From positions 1-46,810 of the forward strand of contig CALMTC010000010.1 in assembly GCA_937872535.1 (NCBI GenBank): DNA of 46,810 nucleotides, in the 5' to 3' direction. Below are positions 29,203-44,526 of the stretch, one piece after another. The stretch's first letter is position 1; the number at the start of each line of letters is the position of its first letter. The position numbers were made by a program, and so were the translations under genes. The notes beneath the pieces were generated by a model. It saw only the letters and a program-made list of their open reading frames with translations. It searched no databases and was not told the DNA's origin. The DNA comes from an uncultured bacterium (GTDB taxonomy: Bacteria; Patescibacteriota; Gracilibacteria; Absconditabacterales; Absconditicoccaceae).

Positions 29203-29931
29203 TTACCAGAAAAAAAGCTTAACTCCATATAAATCAGCCATTTTAGTGACCACATCAGCCGTTGAATATCTCGGATCTTGCTGACTTTTATAATATCGTT
29301 TAGCAGGATCAATCATTTCAATGCGTTTCAAATTCTTCCAGTCCTGAAAGATTTGAGAATGAGTAGAAAACAAGGTACTCACCTTACCACTTTTTATTCA
29401 CCAGAAAGTTTTTTGTTTATAAGCATAACTTGTTGCTGAGTGTAAAACACAATAATTTTTTTCATCAAATCATGATTTTTCTAGAATTTGAACCATCGTC
29501 CACAAATCTGGAAAGACAAAAAGCTGCTGAGCTTGACCAAGATTTTCTTTGCTCTCTCTTATTCTTAGCTCAGCCTTCTCATAACTCAGTGGAGGAGTCT
29601 GATTTTCAAGTCATTTTTTCTTATATTTTAACAAACTCAAAAGGTCATTACCCAAAAAAAGTGGGATCACAGACTTATAAGAACTATACCACTCATAAAC
29701 CATCCAGTGAATTAAATCAATACTTTTAGCTGCCAAAAAACTTTTTTCTACTAGTTCTCAAAGAACAAGTGGCTCCTTATGAAGATAAAGCTCTGGAAAT
29801 GCAATAAAATCTCATAAGCATAAAAAAAAATTCTCTCCATTTCTCCAAAGCTCACCAGCCTTAGAACTGCCAAGAGTACTATAAATAACCATATCTCAGC
29901 CAACAAAGCGATCAAAACAGAAATAATACAT
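29203..29931 (-). CDS. PriA-like protein lacking ATPase motifs
   Basis: The 242-residue product aligns with the first helicase lobe of PriA, the replication-restart helicase. The C-terminal third reads VLHSATSYAYKQKTFWGIKSGKVSTLF, then STHSQIFQDWKNL, then a QQDPRYSTADVV block, matching the PriA pattern of LHSG, GTRSA, DEEH and PRYHARD. Where PriA has DEEH there is IDPAK, GTRSA is STHSQ, and no Walker A was found in front. The second helicase lobe, zinc region and C-terminal domain are absent; the ORF ends at TAA after GVKLFFW. It is therefore a PriA-derived protein without expected ATPase function or an eroding gene. The start ATG is the first after an in-frame TAG. Confidence 0.7.
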
Positions 29932-30004
29932 CAACAAATCATGAAAAATAATTTTCTATAGATCTCATAACGATAGCAGAGCAGTGTGAAAACAAAAATC
30001 CAAT

Positions 30005-30217
30005 TTAATGATTCTGTTTCAAAGCCTTCAAATCCTCATCATCGTCATCTCCTCCCGACACCACCACTTTTTTGATATACTGCAAAAGCTCAGCTTGTTC
30101 ATCTCCATCAATCCCTGCCAACAAGCCAGTCACTTTTTGAGCTCTCTCTTCTTTCTCTTTAATTCCCTGTAAATCTGCCTCACTCACCACCGAAAACTCT
30201 TGCTCTTTTTCTGTCAT
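30005..30217 (-). CDS. Small acidic protein, 70 aa
   Basis: I recognise no family. The product is strongly acidic with a GGDDDDED cluster near the end, a helical N-terminal half (ADLQGIKEKEERAQKV) and no membrane segment. It contains no TGA and ends at TAA. It lies 73 bases before the priA-like gene on the same strand and may be co-transcribed with it. Confidence 0.65.
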   Translation of the reverse strand: MTEKEQEFSVVSEADLQGIKEKEERAQKVTGLLAGIDGDEQAELLQYIKKVVVSGGDDDDEDLKALKQNH

Positions 30218-30248
30218 CTCAAATATCTCTAAAACATATAAAAATTTT

Positions 30249-30425
30249 CACTTTCAAAGTGTGTGTGACCATCCCGACCTGCCCTCGATAAATATCGGGA
30301 TAAGACATATCAATATAATCGATCATAGGGATTATTCTGGATTTTACTAAACCTCCTGATGCCTAAGTTTATCAAAGGGATAGCTAACCTACCTCCCGGT
30401 CCCTGAGCCCGTCGAAGGGAAAGGA
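30249..30425. repeat. Repeat cluster B + C
   Basis: CACTTTCAAAGTGTG (30249-30263) and the palindrome ATCCCGA...TCGGGAT (30271-30301) form family B; the same element lies inside uvrB. ACCTCCCGGTCCCTGAGCCC and GTCGAAGGGAAAGG (30391-30423) are family C. No gene is present. Confidence 0.75.
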
Positions 30426-30443
30426 AAAAAACTCCCACTTTAT

Positions 30444-31418
30444 TTAAAATCCAATTTTCTGGTAAACCTCAGTAATTTTTTTCTGAGCAATAGCTCACAT
30501 TTTTTCAGCTCACTCTTTCAGAACTTTTTCTACCTGCTCATCAGAAATAGTAGCATATTTTTGTTGGATAGGAGTCAAAAAAGCCCAGATTTTTTCAAAA
30601 GCATACTCCTTAGCCTCTTTATAAGAAAATCCACCAGCGAGATATTTTTGACGAAGAGCATTATCTTCTTCAGGAGAAATAAAATGTTTGACGATAGCAT
30701 AAATAGTGTCCTCATCAGGATTTTTTACCTCTTCCACAGATTTTGTATCAGTCGAAATAATTTTTATTTTTTTAAGGACAGTTTTTTCGTCATCGAGGAG
30801 TCAGATAAAATTATTGTAAGATTTAGACATTTTACGACCATCAAGTCAAAGAATAGTAGCCACATTTTCATCTACCAAAGGAGCCGGTAAGACAAAAGTT
30901 TCTCCAAAAAGACGATTAAATTTTTGAGCAATATCGCGAGAAAATTCGACATGCTGTTTTTGATCTTTTCCAATCGGCACAAGATCGACATCATAGAGAA
31001 CGATATCAGCAGCTTGTAAAATCGGATAACAAAAAGTACCAACAGAAACCTCATTAGCAGTCCCTTTAGCCAAAGAGTCCTTGTAAGCGTGCATGCGTTC
31101 CATGAAACCCATCGTAGTAATACAGCTCAAAACCCAATGAAGCTGAGCATGAGCAGCTATATCAGTTTGATTATAAATCACAGTTTTTTCAGGATCAACA
31201 CCACAAGCTATGTAAAGCTTCACCAGGTTTTTGAGATTTCTCCTGATAGCTTCTCAGTCATGAAGCTGAGTAAATGCATGCATCGTCGCCACAAAAAAAT
31301 AGATTTCATACTCTCAGCTATTCTGATAATCAATCATTGGCTTGATCGCTCCCAAATAATTTCCTAAATGAAGCTGATCAGCCGTCGGTTTTATACCCGT
31401 CAAAACTTTTTTTTTCAT
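30444..31418 (-). CDS. trpS: Tryptophanyl-tRNA synthetase
   Basis: Class I synthetase charging tRNA-Trp. The 324 residues carry the HIGH-type signature HLGNYLGA (about 16-23), the tryptophan-pocket region FCYPILQAADIVLYD, VPIGKDQKQHVEFSRD, and the KMSKS motif GLDGRKMSKSYNN (about 193-205). Length fits the family. Eight or so Gly are TGA. It lies 63 bases after alr on the same strand. An organism with TGA=Gly needs only UGG read as Trp, consistent with an ordinary TrpRS. Confidence 0.96.
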
Positions 31419-31481
31419 TTCAATCACTCAAAAAATAAACTTTTATCAAAATAGCCAAATCATTCTTCAAATACAAGTCTT

Positions 31482-32630
31482 TTAAGTAATAAGTCTTCTA
31501 ATTTTCTCATTAAACTTCACTAGCGTCTCATAAACAATCGTATCTTGAGCATAACTCAGACGACTCAGAGAGTTGATAGCATTAAGATCACTACTGACGA
31601 TTTTTATTTCATCTCAGACAGCAATATCGACATCACCAGCATCGACACTACATAAATTCATACAAATAGTCCCAACTTGCTGTAAATGAATGTTCTCCCA
31701 TCAGAAAAAAAGTTTTCCAGAATAATGCCTGCTCAATCACTCATAATAACCAAAAGGAATCGTAGCCACGAGTCCATCACTTTGAGCTTTCCAACGCTTA
31801 CCATAACTCACTCATTCTCCATCTTTAATTTTTTGAACAGCAACCACTGTAGAAAAAACTTCAAGGGCAGGCTTCAAAAGTTTTAATTTTTCAAAAAAAG
31901 GATCCTCACTCGTAAGTGGATTATAGCCATAAAGTGCAATCCCCGTTCTAGCCGTATCAAAAAAAGAATCTTCAAGCTTAGCAATTCCAGCACTAGCCGA
32001 AATATGTTTCATACGAGGTTGCCATCAGCGATCCAGAATTTCATAATACGCTTTCTTAAAAATTTTTACCTGCTCATCCAAACTACCCATATCATCAATA
32101 TCAGCATTGGCAAAATGACTCATAACTCAATCAACAATCAAATTTTTATCCTGGATCTCATCCAAAAAACTCGCTAAAACATCAAGTTGAATACCTTCTC
32201 TATTCATTCCTGTATTCAAAAACAAATGAACACGAATATTTTTTTTCAAAGAAATCAGAAAACGAGCAGTTTCCAGAGTATAAACAGCAGCTACCGTTCT
32301 ATTCCAGTCTACATTTTCATAGACCGATTGATGACATTCTCCTATCAACAATACCTGAAAACGAGAAAAATCTCTCACCATCTGGTACTCAGGAAAAGAG
32401 TCCACAGCCACCATCTCTACATCAGTTCCTTTTAAGATCTCACAAATCTGTTTAATACCATGCCCATAAGCATTTGCTTTCAAAACAGGAATAAGATTCT
32501 TTGAGACAGAAATTTTTTTCAACAGCTGATAATTATATAAAATCGCATCTCTAGAAATTTCAATACGATTCAGGGTAGGCACTTGACGACGAAACATATT
32601 TTTCAAACTTTTCCACCACATAACCTTCAC
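31482..32630 (-). CDS. alr: Alanine racemase
   Basis: PLP enzyme making D-alanine for peptidoglycan. The PLP lysine is in PVLKANAYGHG (Lys51), the barrel has RVHLFLNTGMNREG and ARTGIALYGYNP, and the C-terminal beta domain shows ATIPFGYYEGLSR and QQVGTICMNL. In most Alr the last reads GRICMDQ; here Asn replaces the usual Asp. 382 residues is normal. Two alternative starts (32621, 32597) are possible because residues 1-12 are outside the family. It implies a peptidoglycan wall. trpS follows on the same strand. Confidence 0.94.
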
Positions 32631-32660
32631 TCATAAAAAATAAAATTCTGGTGAAAGAAT

Positions 32661-32711
32661 AAAAAAAAAAGCCTTGATGTAAAGCCAAAAACATCAAAAG
32701 ACTTTTTTTCT
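32661..32711 (-). terminator. Terminator after the P-type ATPase
   Basis: TTGATGT (32674-32680) pairs with ACATCAA (32691-32697); on the minus strand it is followed by ten T. It ends the ATPase gene and separates it from alr. Confidence 0.7.
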
Positions 32712-32714
32712 AGA

Positions 32715-35327
<2,613 letters not shown>

Positions 35328-35487
35328 TTCAAATAATAAATACAGTAAATTTCTTTGATATATCGACACAAACCAATAGTAAAAAAGCCCACTACTTTTA
35401 CAAGGAAATACGACTAAAAAAAAATCATTGAGTAAATGCTAAAAAATCAACACCATTTTGCAATTTTTTTAATATTATAAATAAAAA

Positions 35488-35511
35488 GAGCTGAGGCAAA
35501 AACCACAGCTC
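35488..35511 (-). terminator. Terminator after the 184-aa lipoprotein gene
   Basis: GAGCTGAGG (35488-35496) and CCACAGCTC (35503-35511) pair with one mismatch; the minus strand then has CTTTTTATTT. Confidence 0.7.
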
Positions 35512-35538
35512 CCTTAGCAAACAAAAAACTACAAAAGT

Positions 35539-36093
35539 TTATCAAAAAGAAACTCCCACCATAAGAGAATTTAAATAAATATCATAAGGAAGAAGTGATT
35601 TTGTCTTTTCTTCAACTGCTTTAAGTTTATCAGATCTCTTAGTAAAAAACTTTACAAAAGCATCAAAAGTCCAAACACCATCAATAACATCTGAATATTC
35701 AGAAGTAGCATAAATACAACCAGTAACTTTTCTAAAAGTTTCAAGATCAGTAAAAGCTGAAAAAGAAATATTCAAAGTACCAGAAAGTAATTCTTTATTA
35801 AATTTTTCAGTAGTATAAAGAAAGCCAGCCTCATCAAACCCTATTGCAACATAAGGATTATCAGAAGAATTACCTATTTTTTTATCAAAAATAAGCTTTT
35901 GTAGTTCTTTCTCATCAGTCCAAAGCTTTCCAGCTTTTCTAAAATCATCAATAGTAATCCCCTCAGGAATACAATTCAGATTAGTTTCATTAAATGTCGT
36001 AATATTTTTTATATCTTCCTTTTTACAACTACTCAATAAAAAAGTAAGTAAAATACAAGAAAAATAAAAAATAAATTTTACTCTTTGTTTCAT
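35539..36093 (-). CDS. Predicted lipoprotein, 184 aa
   Basis: I recognise no family. The signal MKQRVKFIFYFSCILLTFLLSSC ends in a lipobox-like LSSC with the lipidated Cys at about 23. The mature domain is mixed alpha/beta (DNPYVAIGFDEAGFLY; GTLNISFSAFTDLETF) with two further Cys and no transmembrane helix. A longer ORF upstream exists but would bury the signal, so the start at 36093 is preferred. The last Gly is TGA, followed at once by TAA. Envelope location is inferred; function unknown. Confidence 0.78.
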
Positions 36094-36386
36094 TTTCGAG
36101 AAAACCCCAGATAAATAAAACAACAAACCTTGCTCTTGAGTCACACAGAGAGCTTTCTGCGTCTTAAACTTATCAAATTGAAAAGTTTCAGAATTTCGAT
36201 CTTTTAAAATCATCTTAAAAAATAAATTTACACCCAATAATTTCTTGTTGCAAAAAAAGAGTATAAGCATAAACAAAATCAAGAAAAAATTATTTCCTGT
36301 AAATCTAAAAAAACTTCTTTAGTTCTTTTACTCCCTCGCGAAGCCGTACAGAGAAATGACGCAAAGCCAAAAAAGGATCCAAAAAC
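36094..36386. other. Intergenic stretch with a GC-richer repeat
   Basis: TACTCCCTCGCGAAGCCGTAC and AGAGAAATGACGCAAAGCC (36330-36370) resemble the ATTGCGAGG-type repeats. A TTATACTC -10-like box on the minus strand near 36257 could serve the lipoprotein gene. No ORF. Confidence 0.4.
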
Positions 36387-37808
<1,422 letters not shown>

Positions 37809-37865
37809 TTTTTTTATTTTTATTAAGTAAATAATATATGATTGTCTTAAAAATTAATCCAGCAT

Positions 37866-38402
37866 TTAACTAACTATAAACTTCTCAATGAAACCAAAAA
37901 GGCGTTGTTGTTCAGCCTGAAAAGTTTGAAGTTCATCAGAATGAAAAGCAGATAAAACATAATCAGCAACAGAGTAGTGAGCATTTTCAGGTCTTCAAAC
38001 TCAGATTCTTAGCCTCCAAAAATCCTTAGTACCAAGATGAGCAATAATACTTTTTAGTCCATTATGACCAGCATGAGATCAGCCAAATTTCAGCTCATTT
38101 CTAGCAAAATCAAAGTCAATCTCATCATGAATCACCAAAATATCCGCTGGGGCGATCTTAAAAAAATGAGCAACAACACTAACCGACTCTCCTGATAGAT
38201 TCATATAAGTTTGTGGTTTCAAAACAATAACTTTTTGATCACGAAAAACTCATTCCGTTCGCTCAGCCTTATAAGTTTTTGATCACGAAAAAAGTTTAAA
38301 ATTTTGCTGATCCACCCACTGATCCACAAGAAGAAATCCAGCATTGTGTCTCGTCTTTTCATACTGTTTTCCAGGATTTCCAAGTCAAACAATCAGTTTC
38401 AT
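37866..38402 (-). CDS. pth: Peptidyl-tRNA hydrolase
   Basis: Releases peptides from stalled peptidyl-tRNA. The 178 residues show [21 protein letters not shown] with catalytic His19, [35 protein letters not shown] and GHNGLKSI. The gene is complete and ends at TAA. A 17-base direct repeat (TTTTTGATCACGAAAAA at 38232 and 38276) lies in a variable loop region. Ten bases separate it from the MscL-like gene upstream, so the two are probably one transcript with pepA. Confidence 0.95.
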
Positions 38403-38412
38403 GGTAATTTTT

Positions 38413-38712
38413 TTACGAAGATAATGAAATTCCACTAGCTTTCACGACAATAAAAACAAATAAAGCAATCACAATAAAATCTACAAATCTAGCCAAAAAA
38501 CGCCCATAAAGAACTCCTCAATAAGAAAGATCTTCAAGTTTTTCAACACGCATCTTTCTCATCAAAGGACTAAAAAGTAAAGGCATAAGCAAATCTTCTA
38601 TAAGCGATTTACCCAAATCAGCTACCTTAGTAGCAATCAAAAGTCCAATACAAATTCAAATCACATTATACTGCTGCAAAAATGCAACAAATTCAGCAAA
38701 AAAAGAACTCAT
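38413..38712 (-). CDS. MscL-family mechanosensitive channel, 99 aa
   Basis: A small membrane protein with two hydrophobic helices: an N-terminal one (YNVIGICIGLLIATKVADLG) followed by KSLIEDLLMPLL, and a C-terminal one (FVDFIVIALFVFIVV). The first helix and the DLLMPLL boundary match MscL, which opens under membrane tension. It is shorter than typical MscL (130-150) and lacks the cytoplasmic C-terminal helix; such short forms are common in annotation of related bacteria. It abuts pth (10 bases) and follows infB (50 bases) on the same strand. Confidence 0.72.
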
Positions 38713-38761
38713 AAGAAAACAAACAAAAAAGGTAAAAATTTTTATTCTGAAAAAAACTTAA

Positions 38762-41185
38762 CTATTCCATCGTAAAAAACTCAAGTTCATCTCACTCCAA
38801 AATTTTCTTCCCAACCTTAACTTTCATACCACATTCATGACCTTGAGAAACTTCATCAACATTCTCTGTTTCTTTTTTCAATGAAAGAACTCTACCTGTT
38901 GCTACCATTTCTTCACCACGGTGAACTCTAAATTGAGCTCCATTAGTAACTTTGCCATCAAGAACCTTACCTCCAATAATCATCTCCTTCTCTCTTTTGA
39001 AAAAGATACCAAGCACTGAAAGTCTTCATACATAAACCTCTTTCGCTTCAACCTTTATCATTCCAGTCACCACACTTTCAATATAGTCAATCAGCTCATA
39101 GATAATGTCAAAATTTTTGATAGTAATTTTAAGTTGTTCGGCCTTTTTTTTCAAAGATGAGTTAATAGAAACTCCAAATCACAAAAGAATCGCTCCAGCT
39201 GCCTGCCCAAGAGATAAGTCAGATTCAGTAAAACTACCAACATCACTATGAATAATTTTAATTTCAATGTTTTCAGGCGGTACAATATTTGTCACAGCTT
39301 GCTTCAGAGCTTCCAAACTACCTCGTAAATCAGCTCTCAAAACAAGCTTCAGCTGAGCCACATCTCACTGATTAGCTCTAGCCAAAAAGTTCATCAAAGC
39401 ATTTTCTGAATTATTTGTAGCTGTTTGTTGTTTTATTTCTTGCACTCTAGCAGAAGCAATTTTCTCATGAGAAACGACCTCTCAGACTCTTCAAGGCTCT
39501 ACCACATTTGGAATTCAAAGAATCATAACTGGTTCTCATCCAGTAGCTTCTCTTACCTCTTTCCCTTTCCAATCCAAAATTCTTCTCACTTTACCATAAG
39601 TATCGTGAATCACCAAAATATCTCAAATTTTCAAAGTACCAGTCATCACTACCAAACTAGTAGTCACTCATTGTTTAGTATCTCTATTGGATTCCAAAAC
39701 AACACAAACAGCTTCTCTCGAAGGATTATATCTCAGCTTCAAGTCATGAGCCTTGAGTAAAATAGTATCAAGCAAAAGATCAACTCACTGACCAGTCATA
39801 GAAGACAAAGGAACAATAGGTACATCTCCTCATCGTTCTTCAGGAATCAAACCTTGTTCAGTAATCTGAGTTTTTATTCTCTCAATATCAATAGCTGGTT
39901 TATCAATTTTCGTAATAGCAACAATAATTGAGACTCCAGCTTCTTTAGCATGATTGATAGCTTCAATAGTTTGCTGTTTGATACCATCATCGGCAGCGAT
40001 AACGATCACCACAATATTTGTTACTTTAGCTCATCTAGCTCTGATAGCCGTAAAAAGTTCATGTCCTGGAGTGTCAATAAAAGTTATTTTTTTTCCATCA
40101 TGAACGATAGCTGACGCTCAAATCGACTGAGTAATACCTCAGACCTCTCACTTTGCCACGACAGTTTTTCTCATATAGTCCAGCAAAGAAGTTTTTCAGT
40201 GATCGACATGTCCCATAATAGTAACAATTGGAGCTCTCTCTTGAAGATTATCAGCATCTTTATCAATATCAAGAATCGACTGCAAATTACCACCAGCCAA
40301 ATCATCAAATGAAACTTTCGTACTTTCTTTTTTCACTGCAATATCAAACTCCAATGCAATCAAAGCTGCAGTATCATAATCGATAGAAGTATTAACTCAA
40401 GCCACTATTTTGTTAGCCAACAATTTTTTAATCAAATCAGCAATTGGAACTCACATTTTTTCAGAAAGTTCTTTGACATTAATAGTTGCTCCCATCATAA
40501 TCTCACTTTTTTTCACAAGAGTACTCGATGTTTTAGCTTCTTTAGCTTCCTTTTCCTGTTTCACCACAGGAGCTTTTTGAACAGCAGCACGAGATTGAGA
40601 ATGACCTTTTGCAGCGAATGAACTTTTTGATTGAAGAGTATCAAAATATCTAATTCCCTGAGAATTTTTTTGGTCAGATGACTCTGAAACTTTATTTTCT
40701 GGCGAATATTTTTTAAAAACAAATTTTTTCTCTGGAGTTTGAGTAGGAATAGTAGCTGTAGCTTTTGTCACTATAGGTTCACTTTTTTTAATCACAACAG
40801 CCTCTCTTCCATCATCTTTTTGAATCTCTACTAATGGAGTTTCTTCAACAATTTCTATTTTCTTTTTAGATGAAACAGCGACTTTTTTAACAACTTCACG
40901 ACTATCTTCTTCAGTTTCTTCCTTCACATGAGAAAATCATAGTCCAGATAGAAAAGAATCACTACTAAGCTCATCAGCTTTGATAGCTTTGTTATTAGCT
41001 TGAGAAGTAGTTTTTTTAGCAGTTACACTTTGAGAAGGATTCGCAGAAAAATGATCTTGAAGAGTTTTCATATTTGCTTGAGAAACTTGACCAGTAAGTT
41101 TTTTCCCAAAAAGTGTCATATAAGTATCAGAAAGTTGTTGTTTATCAACACCGAGAATCACTAAAGCATCAGAAATTTTTGGCAT
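38762..41185 (-). CDS. infB: Translation initiation factor IF-2
   Basis: GTPase bringing initiator tRNA to the ribosome. The 807-residue protein has a long charged N-terminal part (about 1-240), an IF2-N domain, then the G domain with GHVDHGKT (about 324-331), the switch [10 protein letters not shown] and TKIDKP for NKxD. Domain II and the C-terminal IF2 domains follow. Lengths and order are normal. Ten or more TGA codons encode Gly in conserved places. The N-terminal region is Ser/Lys/Glu-rich and variable, as usual. Confidence 0.96.
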
Positions 41186-41402
41186 AAAAAAAAGAAAAAC
41201 GATTAAAACATGAAAACTTTATACGAATTCAAAAACAAAAAACAAACAAAAATCAGGCATTCCAAAACTATAAAAAATTTTTTCCATCCAATGCGAAAGG
41301 TCACATAAGTATTTTCTCTTTGACTGAAAAAACACTAAATGCTGATTAGTAAATAATGTACACAAAAATTCTTTTAAGAAAAAAAGACAAAAAATATCCC
41401 TT
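41186..41402. other. infB leader region
   Basis: On the minus strand TTGTTT (41245-41240), 16 bases and TATAAA (41223-41218) form a possible infB promoter, 33 bases before its ATG. TAAATGCTGA (41336-41345) is a copy of the motif seen upstream of aspS. No gene. Confidence 0.45.
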
Positions 41403-41837
41403 TTAAGAAGTTTTTTTGAGTATTTCCTTAATTTTTTTCTCCAATGCTATATCCTCAAAATATTCAGTATAAAGAGCTCTTTTGACAGCCACAATATCTT
41501 TTTTTGTTAATCACATAACTAAAAAAACATCATCAATATTCTTATAACTCCCAACGATAACAAACGATTCCAAGTAATGAACCAATTGTTTTAAAAATTC
41601 TTTTCAACGAAGATGATAAAGGCGTTCTTTATAAAAATAATGCATTTCTCTAAAAAATTGTTGCTGTTGAAGTTTTTTTTTCTGATAAAAGCGAACCAAA
41701 TGCACCAAACGCAAAAGAAAAAAAATTCCACAAAATAAAGCAACAAAAAAACCCAAAATCACCAAAAAAAATTCGGCTTGAAACCAAGCAAACAAAGAAA
41801 TTACATCAGACTGAACATTAGCATATATTTTTTGCAT
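41403..41837 (-). CDS. Membrane protein, 144 aa, downstream of the VWA gene
   Basis: I recognise no family. One strong membrane helix (FFLVILGFFVALFCGIFFLL, about 21-40) is followed by a basic Gln/Lys-rich helix and a soluble C-terminal domain. Its ATG lies 5 bases after the VWA stop, so they are translationally linked. A longer start at 41870 would overlap the VWA gene and is less likely. Such VWA plus small membrane partner pairs recall Bat-type operons, but no MoxR ATPase is in view. Confidence 0.72.
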
Positions 41838-41842
41838 TTTGT

Positions 41843-42574
41843 TTAGAGGAAAAAAAACAATAAAATTCAAACCAAAGCAGTAAAAATCATCAAATCATCT
41901 TTCTGAGCCAGAATTTTATGAGAGAAATCAAGATCATTACCATCAAAAATCTGATAATCCGCACCGAGCAAATCAGCCATTCACTGAAGCATTTTTTTCT
42001 GAAGAGGAAACTGAGCAGAAGAAGCTGAGCCCAAACCAACCAAATCTCGAGAAAAAGAACTATCATAGGCCTGAGATGGAAGCTCATCAAATTGAAAATC
42101 AGAAAACATAACAATATGATCAGCTGGTTGAGCCATTTTTTGTAAAAAATCAGCGAAATGAAGAACTGTAGTACGATCTCAACTCAAAAGAGTAGTGTGA
42201 ATAGCCAAAATATACTCTTTCAATATCCTTTTATCTCTTGTCGGGACCACATAAATCGATCCAGTTTTTTTCATCAAGATCACACCAACCTCCCTTTCAG
42301 AAGTTTTATCAATCAAATCTAAAGCAAGCCTTTGAGCAGCGGCCAATCTCGTCACTTTCTCACTACTTCAATGAAATAAAACATCCTTAGTATTCATAGA
42401 ATCATTCAAATCAAAAACCAAAAAAATTGCTCATAGATCAGGATAAAAATTTTTCACGTTATCATGAGATCGGATCGAGCTATTCTGCACACCTAATATC
42501 AAAAAAATTCCAAGTACAAAAAAACAGAAAAAGAGTCTGATTATCTTAAAATATTTCCAAAAAACAAAATACAT
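41843..42574 (-). CDS. VWA-domain membrane protein (BatA/BatB-like)
   Basis: An N-terminal membrane helix (RLFFCFFVLGIFLILGV), a von Willebrand A domain with a MIDAS-type start FLVFDLNDSMNT (DxNxS, close to DxSxS), and a C-terminal hydrophobic end (LVGILLFFFL). The fold between (LALDLIDKTSEREVGVILM; ADHIVMFSDFQFDE) follows the VWA pattern. The two hydrophobic ends flanking a VWA domain are typical of BatA/BatB. Substitution of Asn for the first MIDAS Ser is unusual and may weaken metal binding. Function in the family is envelope or stress related; here unproven. Confidence 0.78.
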
Positions 42575-42734
42575 ATCGCAGACCTATCAGAATAAAAAGA
42601 AGTTCAAATCATCTGATACTATTTTTTCTATCAAACAAAATCAAGATCAACCCAAAAAAGCACCAGATTTTTTGACAAAAAAGAGTTTATGAATACACTA
42701 AAAGAGTTTTATGACCTCAAAAAAATATATATCA

Positions 42735-44519
42735 ATGAAAAAAAGAAAAATACGGCTAACAATTATACTTGCGACCATTACTACAGTAAGTTTTTTCGTA
42801 AAAAATTCAGCACAAAACCTAGTTTTTGCAGAAGAAAACTGAAACGACATTCGAGAAGTAAAAAACAGCCAAACGAGTCCAAAAATCTGAGAAACAATAT
42901 CAATTTCTATCAAAAATACTGGAGACATAATATCTGGAACTATTTCTTTAATTACTCCAGACAGCTTTGATTTTATTATAACTCCAAACTCAGGCAGCCA
43001 TTTACCTCAGTCAATTATTTACTCTGGAACTAACCAAGTAGTCTACACTTGGACATTTTCTGGGCAACAAACAGGTATTCAGTTATCTCGATCTGGACTT
43101 CTCAAAAAATCAGCAGAAACAAATTTCTCAATAAACATAGAAACCAGACGAAATTCAGGAAAACAACGAACAAAAACAATTCCCTTTACGATAAAAGACA
43201 GCATCATAAAGCCATTTGTAATCTACGAAACAAGCACTTGAGACAAAGCAGAAACTAAAGCAATACTAAGCTGATATGATCCAGAAACACAAACTATTTT
43301 CAACAATAATCACTCTCCGATCAAAGTCATAGAAAACGAAAAAATTTTTTTCTTCCAACTTCTTGATCAATCAGGAAAACTATCGCTCATTCCAGTACAA
43401 AACAAGCAAATGAGTGAAAATAGCATTCCGACAACACCAGAAAAATGAGTCATTAGTTATTCCATAAGCAAACCAACAAATCAACCTGTAAAAGTCGAAT
43501 TTTCACTCACTGGTGCGACAATCATCAATAATAGTGGCTCATTTTTTTACACCTTCAAAGAAAACGGCATCTTTACATTCATCTACAAAGACCAATATAA
43601 CAATACAGGCTCAGAAATAGCAAAAGTATCTCGAATCGACACCAGACCAATAAAAGCAAGAGTCATACAAAATCAAACCAAACGAACAACCAGTCCTGTA
43701 TCAATAAGAATAGTCCTCTCAAAACCATGAACTCTTTATTATAAAAAAAATTTTTATTCTGGTTCATTCATAAATTTGCCTCCTATCACCGAGAACGAAA
43801 TCTCAAACATCAGTTTCTTTGATGAGGCGGGGAATTCAGGAAAAGTTGAAATAATAGTAGGAAATATTGTTCCTCCAGCAAAAAAATCAATTGGTTTCCC
43901 AGAATCAGTTATTTGAGCAGAAAATATACTTCCTAAAGAATCTCCAAAAAGAGAAGAAATCGTGGAAGAAAAAAAAGATACAGAAAAAGAAATGACACCG
44001 ATTATACAAACAAACAGCGGTAAAGTTGAAAAAACTCCCACACCAGAAATAGCAAAAATACTTCGTCTTTGCGATCGTTCATTTGAAGACATAGAAAATA
44101 GCTTTTACAAGAGACAAATCAGAATATTAGCTCAGTACTGTATCGTTCAAGGTCGATCAGAAAAAAGCTACAAACCAAATAATTTCGTAAAAACACAAGA
44201 TTTCATAAAAATAATAACCAATACTGAAATTGTAAAAAAAATAGGATATTTACCAGAAAAAATAGATTATAGTAAAAGTGCATTAAATCAGTTATTTCAA
44301 CAACAAGTCACAAAAGAGCTAGGATTAAAATTAACAAGTGAAATAAGTGTAGATCAAGCAAAACAGATAATAAACATCTTCAAAAAAGTTCAGCCTGAAA
44401 GCAATATCATAGAACTACCAATGTGAACCATTTGATCACCTCGTCTTACCAAAGCTCAAGCTGCCGACCTTATAGTTCGTGCCTTCCAGTTAGAAGAACC
44501 CGATTTATCTCTCGAATAA
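42735..44519 (+). CDS. Secreted protein with SLH-like C-terminus, 594 aa
   Basis: Signal peptide at the start (MKKRKIRLTIILATITTVSFF, with further VKNSAQ). The body is beta-rich with several Ig-like or bacterial surface-domain-like stretches (NTGDIISGTISLITPDS). The C-terminal third is Glu/Lys-rich (about 395-440), then SLH-like: FEDIENSFYKRQIRILAQYCIVQGRSEKSYKPNNFVKTQDF and a shorter TKAQAADLIVRAF. SLH domains attach proteins to cell-wall polymers. Many Gly are TGA. Seven bases later pilB starts, so an operon is likely and the protein may belong to the pilus or surface machinery. SLH assignment is by pattern only. Confidence 0.78.
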
Positions 44520-44526
44520 AAGTGAT

